Virus record (IMG/VR): IMGVR_UViG_3300030012_001875
Span: 1-29,076 of that record
Strand: one strand, 5' to 3'
DNA length: 29,076 nucleotides
Origin: a virus
Part shown: positions 18,757 through 26,702 of the stretch, piece by piece
Layout of the letters: every line of letters begins with the position of its first letter
Position numbering within the stretch: the stretch's first letter is position 1
The notes under the pieces: model-generated
Databases searched by the model: none
Seen by the model: only the letters and a program-made list of their open reading frames with translations
What the model was told of the DNA's origin: nothing
Position numbers and translations under genes: made by a program

Positions 18757-21700
18757 TTAATTATTTTGTGTTTGTTGTTCAATAGAAGAACCAAGACCAC
18801 CAAACTTTACAGCCTCTACAAGACTTAAAGCTTTGCTAATTTCTTCTTCTTTTATATTTTCATGTCCTTCAAATATAGCAACACTTCTAGCATACTCTTT
18901 CATTACTTCAGGGTCATTTAAATTTATTACTTCGTCAGGTCTAACGTTTAAATTTTTGGCTACCATTTTAATAAATTTTTCTTGATTTGGATTTTCACTT
19001 TTACCTTTAACAATGTCGCCTTTTTCAGGAGCATGTATTTTTATTAATTTTTCTACGGTGTTATTACCTCTATTATAATGAGTGTATGTATTTTTTATAC
19101 CAGCTCTAAACCCCATGACATTATCTTCAAACACTTCAAACGTATCTTCAATTTTTGGGTTGTGTGGAACTTTACCTTCCCATGGTATTTCTTTAGCTCC
19201 TATAGCTGGACCATAAACTAAGTTAAATGGATTATTATTCCTAGTTGCTCTATTAGCAACAACTTCTTCACCCTCAGCAAAACCTAGCCGTCTAGGTTTT
19301 AAACTTTCAGACATAGTGTTTATTAAATCTTCAAAAGCTTTATCTTTTTCTTCAGAGGTAAAAGCATTAGCTTTAAGTTTTATTTTAAACTGCTCAGCTT
19401 CTTTATCTGAAAGTTCTTTGTAGCCTGTGTTACCTACTACACCACCAAAGAAGAATCCTTTCCTTTCATTAAACATATCAGCGATAATTTTAGCAAAGCC
19501 ATAAGGATTACCTTCTACATCAGGCCAGTTTTCATTATGTTTAGAGTAACCCCTAAACTCAGTAGGGTCTTTAAAGGCTTTTTCTATATCTGCAAAACTT
19601 TTAACACCAATAATATCTTTACTTTTTATAATTCCTCCTGAAAATTTAACGGAGGGTACATAGTTATCATAAGTACCAAGTATCTTGTTTGTTGCAAGGT
19701 CTATTATTTCTTTTTTATCATATTTAATATTTAATTTTTCAAGTCCTTCTGGACCAAATAAACTTCTAATATCAGGAGCTTGGTCTGGCTCCCATTTATA
19801 ATTTGATTTTTTAATTTTAATTAAAGCTAGTTTACTATTATCTATATTAAAGTAATGTTGTTGAGCAAAAGCTACAGCATCTGCTGGGTTTTTAAAAGCA
19901 TATACAGCAGGAGAGGCTTGATACCTTTCTCCTGTTCCAGCTTTTACAAAGTTAGAAGTTTTTAGTGGATTCAACCCTTCTTTCTTAATCTTTTCAGCCT
20001 TTGCTTTGGATGTAAAATGATAAACATAATCACCATCTACTAAGTTTTTCTTTTGACTTTTAGTTAATTGTTGAGCAACTTTTGACACTGTACGAGCTAC
20101 TAAACCTCCAATATTAAATGGTTGTCTTTCTTCAAACTCTGAAGTAAATAAAGCTGTTTGAGCTGAATAAGGTAAACCAGTCAAGGGGTCAATTCTATTT
20201 GCTGGGTTATCTGTCACATCAGTAACATCTTTAGAAACATCGCCACCTTTATAGTATGTCTTTCTTGAAGGTAAAGATAATACTTCAACTAATTTATCTC
20301 TTTGTTCTTTAATAGGCTCGTCTGCTTTTTTAGCTGCTTGAACAACAGTATCATAGTCAAAACCAGTGTATCTTTTAATTAAGTTCTTACTGCCATATAA
20401 AGGTAACTTTCTAGCTCCTGTTTCTAACAAGCCTCTATCATAAATAGCCATATTGACAACATCACCTATAATAGGGCCGCCTAATGAAGCAGCTGAGACT
20501 AAAGGATTTTTACCATATCTACTTGCCTCTCCCCATCTAATACCTATATCAATAGGACCAGCCATTCCTGTTCTTTGTAGAGCTTTAACAACATCTCTAT
20601 AACTAACACCTTCTTTATCTATTTGTTTTTGATATGACTCGGGACTTCTCCAGTAGTTAGTTGCTAAAGCTACATTAGTTGCCATCAAACCAAAAGCTGC
20701 AACTCTTGGTGCATTAACTCCCGGGTTTTGTATAGAATCTCTCGCAAAGTTTTTAAGAATAGTATTACTAAAGACATAAGGATATCTTAAAAATTGAGTT
20801 AAAATATCCCATTTAGGGTTAGACATATAAGTAGGAACTTTAGCTCTTTCTCTGCCTGTTTGTAAGATGACAGAGTTAGTAAATCTACCAGCACCTCTTA
20901 CAACCTGACGATAGAAATTATCGTTTTGTTTAGCTCCTTGACCTATCCATCTTAAACCATCTTCAACATCAATACCTAATTCAAATAATTCTGACTTTAG
21001 ATGCTTGATTCTAGATAAATTATCTTTAGCTCCTGTCTTAGAAATACTGTCCATAATACCTTTTAATCTACCTTTATCAGGTGCATTAGCTATGGCTTTT
21101 CTTATTAAAGCATCATCATCAAGAACATTAATACCATTATCAACAAGATTTCTAAGTTTTGTTAGGTTATCATAAATTAAATCTTTACCTGTTGAGAAAG
21201 AAGCAAGTTGTACTGTTTTAGTCCAAGGAATTAAAAGGTTAAATCTAAAAAATCTTTTTGCCATTTTTTTAGTAAATTCATTTTGTAAACCTTCACCAGC
21301 TAATCTGTTAGTAACATCTCCCATAGCTTCATCAACACCAATCCAAACACTATTCATTTCACGAATAAGTTGGTCATTTGACATTTTATATTTATCTTTG
21401 AGTATCTGTCCTATTTCTTTAGTAAATATTTTATGTCCTTTGGTCAGACCGTTAAAAGCTCCTTTAACAGCACTAGAAGGCTTGGCTTTAGCTAAAGGAA
21501 TAATAGCCTCTGTTACAGATGATAAAGTTGCTAAAGGTAAATAAGCCATTGAGTTAGCTAATTTCATACCATCATATAAAGCTTGTACAGTATCACCGTA
21601 GTAGCTGACATTACCTGTTACTGAATTAAATAAATCAACAATCTTTTTTTCATCATTACCAGTAAATCTACCGCCAGCTTCTCTAATTTCCTCTTTAATT

Positions 21701-23325
21701 TTATTAACATATCTCTCTCTAAATTGGTCTTCTAAAGATTGTTTATATAATATAAGATTTCCTTCAGCAGTTTTACCTGATATTTTTACAGGCTTACCAG
21801 AACTTAAAAAGTTTTTCTTTATTTCAATAGACCTAGCAGCATTTAAAAGATAGTTAGATGAAACTTCAACTAAATCATTAGTCAAGAATTTTTCAAACTC
21901 ATTATCTGGTAAGCCCTTAAAAGTTCTTGCCTGTCCTAGTAAGTGGGAATGAGAAGCATATAGTTCATCTTGTTTATTGAGCATACCAGTAACAACATCG
22001 TCTACTTGATTTGGTTCAACAATTTTATATTTTTTCCCGTCTTTTGTTCTTTGTTTTGTTAGTAATCTTTTAAATTCTTTTGGGTCTGCTTCAATAGCTT
22101 CTCTGCTCCAAGAACGAGCAAACCAATTTTCAACGTACTCTGGAGCCATATTAGCTTCATCAGCATGTCTGTAAACAGAATCAAATACTTTTCTTAATCT
22201 AGCTGCAGTATCTACAACCTCTGGTGATATTTCTTTATTATTTAAAAATAATTTATTGTTTTTAGTTTCAGGTTTAGCACCTCTTAAGATTCTAATAATA
22301 TTTAATTCATCAGTCGGTGATACACTTCCTGTTTTTCTAACAGGTTCTAAAGCAGCATCTAAACCTTGAATATAACCAGCCCTTCTATTATCTAAATCTT
22401 CAGCAAAACTATAATCAATTCTTCTAGTTGCTCTTGGACCTGTTAATTTTTTTTCAAAATCATCAACAAAAGTTTGTCCTAGTTTCCGAGCAGTTGGTGA
22501 TACTTCAGCCATAGTATTTAAAATACTAGCAGCAGAACCACCTATTTTAGCAAGTCCTGTATCTATACCTTTTCTAATTTCAAAAAAAGCTGGAGCTGTT
22601 CTACGGTAGTCATCATTAGAATATAAACGACCAACTCTACTATTATATAAAGAATTTTTTTGAGCTAGATTACCAAAAATAGCACCAGTAACAGCACCTA
22701 AAGCTGTAGCTCCTACTGTTTCAGAATTAGAGTAAAGCTTTCTTAAACCTGTATTTATTTCTGTATTTTGTCTAAAATGATTATCAAGACCTGTCCAGCT
22801 ACCAGCAATGGCTGCTGAACCTAGTGTTGCTTTTTTAATTTGGTCTTTACCTATATCTTTTATTTTATTTGTAGCAATAGCTTTTGAGCCTTGTAGAGCA
22901 GTTGATGCTAAGGCTTGACGAGCTGCTAATGACGTGCCTCCAGTAAACGGAGCTGCTAAGGCTGCAGCAATAGTAAAAGGGTCAGTAACCATATCGACTG
23001 CACCGTCTTTGATAAGTTCAACATATTGTTTCATGCTACCCATATCAGCTTTATCAAACATGCTTCTTAGATAAGCATAATCTTTTTTTTGTTGGTCAGT
23101 AAATTTACCAGACTGAGTAGCTCTTGTCATGCCTGATACTAAATTAAAATCAGAGTCTCTTAGGTACTCAAAAATATCATCAGAGTTTTCACCAACTGAT
23201 TCTAAAAATCTTTCAGCAACTCCTTGAAACTTATCATCATTTTCAAGGTCGTCTAAATTATAATTAACTTTACCAGACGGACCAAAACTACCAGTAAGCA
23301 ATCTTCTGTTTCTAGTTACTGCCAT
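18757..23325 (-). CDS. giant virion ejection protein with C-terminal peptidoglycan-hydrolase-like domain
   Basis: 1522 residues, in size and place like T7 gp16, the ejected inner-core protein. The N-terminal 1000 residues are helical with Ala/Gly-rich amphipathic stretches (DPFTIAAALAAPFTGGTSLA) suited to crossing membranes. Residues about 1100-1240 form a separate domain starting DYVYHFTSKAKAEKIKKEGL with SPAVYAFKNPADAVAFAQQH, possibly ADP-ribosyltransferase-like. Residues about 1360-1515 (RNNNPFNLVYG, IPWEGKV, MGFRAGIKNTYTHY, IKIHAPEKGD) match the RNNNPGN-type domain of phage structural peptidoglycan hydrolases. T7 gp16 carries its transglycosylase at the N-terminus; here it is at the C-terminus. 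Cell-wall opening during DNA entry is inferred. Confidence 0.75.
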   Translation of the reverse strand: MAVTRNRRLLTGSFGPSGKVNYNLDDLENDDKFQGVAERFLESVGENSDDIFEYLRDSDFNLVSGMTRATQSGKFTDQQKKDYAYLRSMFDKADMGSMKQYVELIKDGAVDMVTDPFTIAAALAAPFTGGTSLAARQALASTALQGSKAIATNKIKDIGKDQIKKATLGSAAIAGSWTGLDNHFRQNTEINTGLRKLYSNSETVGATALGAVTGAIFGNLAQKNSLYNSRVGRLYSNDDYRRTAPAFFEIRKGIDTGLAKIGGSAASILNTMAEVSPTARKLGQTFVDDFEKKLTGPRATRRIDYSFAEDLDNRRAGYIQGLDAALEPVRKTGSVSPTDELNIIRILRGAKPETKNNKLFLNNKEISPEVVDTAARLRKVFDSVYRHADEANMAPEYVENWFARSWSREAIEADPKEFKRLLTKQRTKDGKKYKIVEPNQVDDVVTGMLNKQDELYASHSHLLGQARTFKGLPDNEFEKFLTNDLVEVSSNYLLNAARSIEIKKNFLSSGKPVKISGKTAEGNLILYKQSLEDQFRERYVNKIKEEIREAGGRFTGNDEKKIVDLFNSVTGNVSYYGDTVQALYDGMKLANSMAYLPLATLSSVTEAIIPLAKAKPSSAVKGAFNGLTKGHKIFTKEIGQILKDKYKMSNDQLIREMNSVWIGVDEAMGDVTNRLAGEGLQNEFTKKMAKRFFRFNLLIPWTKTVQLASFSTGKDLIYDNLTKLRNLVDNGINVLDDDALIRKAIANAPDKGRLKGIMDSISKTGAKDNLSRIKHLKSELFELGIDVEDGLRWIGQGAKQNDNFYRQVVRGAGRFTNSVILQTGRERAKVPTYMSNPKWDILTQFLRYPYVFSNTILKNFARDSIQNPGVNAPRVAAFGLMATNVALATNYWRSPESYQKQIDKEGVSYRDVVKALQRTGMAGPIDIGIRWGEASRYGKNPLVSAASLGGPIIGDVVNMAIYDRGLLETGARKLPLYGSKNLIKRYTGFDYDTVVQAAKKADEPIKEQRDKLVEVLSLPSRKTYYKGGDVSKDVTDVTDNPANRIDPLTGLPYSAQTALFTSEFEERQPFNIGGLVARTVSKVAQQLTKSQKKNLVDGDYVYHFTSKAKAEKIKKEGLNPLKTSNFVKAGTGERYQASPAVYAFKNPADAVAFAQQHYFNIDNSKLALIKIKKSNYKWEPDQAPDIRSLFGPEGLEKLNIKYDKKEIIDLATNKILGTYDNYVPSVKFSGGIIKSKDIIGVKSFADIEKAFKDPTEFRGYSKHNENWPDVEGNPYGFAKIIADMFNERKGFFFGGVVGNTGYKELSDKEAEQFKIKLKANAFTSEEKDKAFEDLINTMSESLKPRRLGFAEGEEVVANRATRNNNPFNLVYGPAIGAKEIPWEGKVPHNPKIEDTFEVFEDNVMGFRAGIKNTYTHYNRGNNTVEKLIKIHAPEKGDIVKGKSENPNQEKFIKMVAKNLNVRPDEVINLNDPEVMKEYARSVAIFEGHENIKEEEISKALSLVEAVKFGGLGSSIEQQTQNN

Positions 23326-23326
23326 T

Positions 23327-25066
23327 TTATTTATTAAAAGATGCTAATAAATCTTTTTGTTTTTTATTTTTATTTTTTTCAATAAGCTTAAGAGCATTAC
23401 TATCAGTAATTACACCTCGATAACTACCATCATTAATATCATAAGCTTTGTAATTATTTCTTAAAGGATTAAATACTACATAATAAGAATCTTCTAAAAA
23501 ATTAAAAGTTTTAATATTTTTAAAACCTGAAACTTGCACAGAGTTTTTTGGAATATTTTCTAAAATACTTTCTAATTCAACTTTTTCTTTTGTAATTTCT
23601 AGTGCATTTTTATTTGGATAAAAAATATTGTTTAAGGAATTTATAGCTTCTATTTTTTCATCTTCATTAACATTAGCTAGGTCAACAACATTAGTAAAAA
23701 ACTGATAAGCATTATCTTTGTATTGACTATCAAATTCTGTATTAATTAAATTTATTTCTTGTAATAAACCTCCAACACCTTCAGTACCTGTAATATCTAA
23801 GAAAACTTGATTTAATTGATTACTATCAAGACCTTCAAGATTTCTTGTATAAGGATAAATAGCAAACTTACCAACTTGAGTCATTACTGGTTGATTATTA
23901 TTGTTATTTCTTTCAGTTAAAACATATTGAGCAGCATAGGTTTCAGCTGCAGTTTTACTACTAAAATAAGATTTAAATGATTCACTAACTTCTAATATTT
24001 CTTGAGCAATATTATTAGGTAATTTTAAATTGTTACCATCATTAATTTCTAAGTCTTCAAATATAGTTGTAAAATCATCATCGCCTTGAACAAGAGATTT
24101 TACTGTATCATTTATCCTGTTATAATCTGTAGTGCTATATTCTATTTCTTTTTTAGGTTTAAAATCTGTTGTACCTAACTCAATATTTCTAACTTCATAA
24201 CGACCATTTCTTTTAACAGTAGTTCTCATAAATTGTTTAGTAGCTGTGCCGCCTTGAACAGGAACTTTGTAACTAACAAACTCTGGTTTAGATTCTTTTA
24301 ATACTTTAAAGTCTACTTCGTTCCCTACATCTTTGTAAGCTTTTTCAACCGCTTCAAACATTTCTAAAAAGTTTTCAGAATTAGAAAGTTTGTCATAAGC
24401 TCTTTGAGCTACATCAGCATCACCAAATTCTTTAAATCTTATAGCTAACTCATCTTCACCTATTCTTTGCATATCTTCTTGAGTCTTACCATTAAACAGG
24501 TTTTTAAGACCTCTAGTAGCCCAATTAAAAACATTAGAAGGTGCTTTTTCTTCAACCCAATCACTCCATCTTTCTTCTAATTGAGCAGTATCAGTAGGCA
24601 TTTGTGCATACTTTTTACCTAAGTTTTGCCATTCACTATTTCTTTTAGTTGCTAGTTCTTGAGCTTGTTTAACTAAAAAAGCTTGAGCTGGAGCTGTTAA
24701 CTCGTAATTAGAATACATACCACCTTGACCAAACTCTCTAGTTAGTTGAGTTCTATAAAAGTTAGTCCAGTAGTCCATTGAATTACCAGCAAAGCTATTA
24801 TCAATAACATTTTGTACATTATCATACTCAGTTTTACCGTTAGCTATGTCTAATAGTTTTGCTTTTTTATATTGCTGACTTTGCTCAAAAGCATTGAATT
24901 GGTCAGTAACATAACTACTTAAACCTGAAGTAACAAATTTACCAAGAGCTAAGTTTCTATCTATCTTTTCTCTTCTCTTTCTTTCACGTTCAACATCTTT
25001 TTTAGTTTGTCCTAGTAAAGACATACCAAACTCTACTGAACCCATTGATTTATAATCGTCTGCCAT
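23327..25066 (-). CDS. probable internal virion / ejection protein (579 aa)
   Basis: No domain recognised. It starts MADDYKSMGSVEFGMSLLGQ, then has a highly charged helix (KKDVERERKRREKIDRNLAL) and long hydrophilic, helix-rich sequence with many Asn, Lys and Glu and no signal or membrane span. Its stop lies one base from the start of the 1522-residue gene. Position and size resemble T7 gp15, the partner of gp16 in the ejection nanotube; the assignment rests on gene order and composition, not motifs. Confidence 0.55.
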   Translation of the reverse strand: MADDYKSMGSVEFGMSLLGQTKKDVERERKRREKIDRNLALGKFVTSGLSSYVTDQFNAFEQSQQYKKAKLLDIANGKTEYDNVQNVIDNSFAGNSMDYWTNFYRTQLTREFGQGGMYSNYELTAPAQAFLVKQAQELATKRNSEWQNLGKKYAQMPTDTAQLEERWSDWVEEKAPSNVFNWATRGLKNLFNGKTQEDMQRIGEDELAIRFKEFGDADVAQRAYDKLSNSENFLEMFEAVEKAYKDVGNEVDFKVLKESKPEFVSYKVPVQGGTATKQFMRTTVKRNGRYEVRNIELGTTDFKPKKEIEYSTTDYNRINDTVKSLVQGDDDFTTIFEDLEINDGNNLKLPNNIAQEILEVSESFKSYFSSKTAAETYAAQYVLTERNNNNNQPVMTQVGKFAIYPYTRNLEGLDSNQLNQVFLDITGTEGVGGLLQEINLINTEFDSQYKDNAYQFFTNVVDLANVNEDEKIEAINSLNNIFYPNKNALEITKEKVELESILENIPKNSVQVSGFKNIKTFNFLEDSYYVVFNPLRNNYKAYDINDGSYRGVITDSNALKLIEKNKNKKQKDLLASFNK

Positions 25067-25067
25067 T

Positions 25068-25664
25068 TTATCCTCTCTCTAATAAACTTGTATTTTCTTC
25101 ATCTGGCCTAGCTAGTAAACTATCTGAAGGTTTAAATTCTTCTATTTGTTGTTCTACTGATTCTGGTAGTTCAACTTGTTCTAATTTTTCTTTTGAAACT
25201 TTTGGTATTTTACTTTTAATTATATCTGGTAAGTCTTCTTCGTCTTCTTGGTCAACATCAAACTCATCATCTTCGTAATGTTCACCTTCATATAAAATAT
25301 ATTCAATACCTGATTTTTCAGCTAAAGCCATCATAACGTACATTAAAGGCTCGGCTAACATTAACATTAAGTCAGGATTAAAAAGACCTTTAGAAAACCC
25401 TTGTCTTAAAATAAGAAAAGCAATATCACTAATAGGTACACCTTTACTAATACTATCAAGAATAACCATAACTCTATCTTCTTCTAATAACTCTGCAACA
25501 ATATAGTCTAAAGCTTCTTGATGTTTAACAAATCTAGGCGGTTGCTCCCAAGGATAAGGACTTTTCGGGTCGTTAGTTAATGATTGTCCCGGTATTGAAA
25601 CACCCGGATTTCCTTCAAACTGTCTAATTACTTCTGGATTAAATTCTTGTAATGTTGGTTTCAT
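25068..25664 (-). CDS. acidic probable virion-associated protein (198 aa)
   Basis: The N-terminus has GVSIPGQSLTNDPKSPYPWE then QPPRFVKHQEALDYI, a 'PGQSLT...PWE-x-PP' pattern I associate with virion proteins of marine podoviruses and cyanophages (recall, unverified). The middle is helical and hydrophobic (NPDLMLMLAEPLMYVMMALA), and the C-terminus has a very acidic stretch (YEDDEFDVDQEDEEDLPD). It overlaps the upstream gene by 4 bases. It may be a minor core or scaffold-type component. Confidence 0.5.
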   Translation of the reverse strand: MKPTLQEFNPEVIRQFEGNPGVSIPGQSLTNDPKSPYPWEQPPRFVKHQEALDYIVAELLEEDRVMVILDSISKGVPISDIAFLILRQGFSKGLFNPDLMLMLAEPLMYVMMALAEKSGIEYILYEGEHYEDDEFDVDQEDEEDLPDIIKSKIPKVSKEKLEQVELPESVEQQIEEFKPSDSLLARPDEENTSLLERG

Positions 25665-26689
25665 ACAAAACCTCCTTGTCTTGGTGGGTTAAAAGCATTT
25701 TCTGCTTCGTCATAAAAAACTGCTAAGCTTGGAGTATAAGTATCTCCTTTTTGAAAGAAATTTTGTGTTGATATAGTTTTACCAATTCTTTCCCAATCAT
25801 TAAAAGCAATACTTGTATCAGTTTCTTGTGTGCCATAAACAGACTCATCAATTCTATTAGACATCCATTTACTTGCATATTCACCGGCTTTATTTTCAAC
25901 AAAGTCTTTAGCTGTTTCTCCCCATTTTTCTAGAGTACTTTCTGGAGTAACAGGAGCTATATCAACATTAACTGAGGCTTGTAAGTTTTGATATAAATCT
26001 GGTTGATATTCTTTTAATTTTTCTAAGTCACTTTCAGTTAAATTATCTAAATAAGTTTGAGCTTGTTCTTTAGTATATTTAGGTTTTTCAACAACTTTAC
26101 CTACTTCAGAACGTGGTATAATTTCTGTAGATGTTGTGGGTTGTACTCCAGCTGCTGTTAATTGTTCTGAGGTTGCTCCTATTTTTGTACCACTAAATAA
26201 AAAATCATTAGTTGCTTGGAAACTATTAGTATAACCAGATTGAACTGCATTTGAAAAACCTTCAATAGGATTAGGAAGTCCTGTAGCATTAGCAATAGCT
26301 TTAAAACCATTATTAATAAACTTAGAAGCTCCACTAATTATTTTACCAGCAGTTGCTCCGGCATGATAGACTCCTCTAGCAATGCCTCCTACAGCTTTTG
26401 CAAAAACATTTGATTTACCCATCATATTACCTGCCCAGTTACCAAAGCCATTCCAAGTTGCACTAAGGCCTCCAGCAGCATTACCAACTAAACTACCTAA
26501 GCCCGACATGGCATAAGGCATAACTAACATAAGACCAAGTTGTCCTACAATTCCTGCTTTATTGATAGCTTTCATAACTTTACCACCAACTTTTTTAATT
26601 CCTTTCCAAACTTTTTTTTGGACTTTAACAATTTTTTTAGCTACTTTTTTAATTCCTTTAGCTATTTTTTTAAATAATTTTTTAAACAT
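25661..26689 (-). CDS. lysine-rich, glycine-rich membrane-active virion protein (342 aa)
   Basis: The first 45 residues repeat a Lys/hydrophobic pattern (MFKKLFKKIAKGIKKVAKK, VWKGIKKVGGKVMKAI), resembling a cationic amphipathic peptide. A hydrophobic, Gly/Ala-rich stretch follows (GQLGLMLVMPYAMSGLGSLV, NAAGGLSATWNGFGNWAGN). The remainder is soluble-looking with a Lys/Glu-rich linker. This composition suits insertion into the host membrane during genome ejection, or packaging against DNA. It is flanked on both sides by virion-type genes. No family could be named. Confidence 0.55.
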   Translation of the reverse strand: MFKKLFKKIAKGIKKVAKKIVKVQKKVWKGIKKVGGKVMKAINKAGIVGQLGLMLVMPYAMSGLGSLVGNAAGGLSATWNGFGNWAGNMMGKSNVFAKAVGGIARGVYHAGATAGKIISGASKFINNGFKAIANATGLPNPIEGFSNAVQSGYTNSFQATNDFLFSGTKIGATSEQLTAAGVQPTTSTEIIPRSEVGKVVEKPKYTKEQAQTYLDNLTESDLEKLKEYQPDLYQNLQASVNVDIAPVTPESTLEKWGETAKDFVENKAGEYASKWMSNRIDESVYGTQETDTSIAFNDWERIGKTISTQNFFQKGDTYTPSLAVFYDEAENAFNPPRQGGFV

Positions 26690-26702
26690 TACTTATTCTC
26701 CT

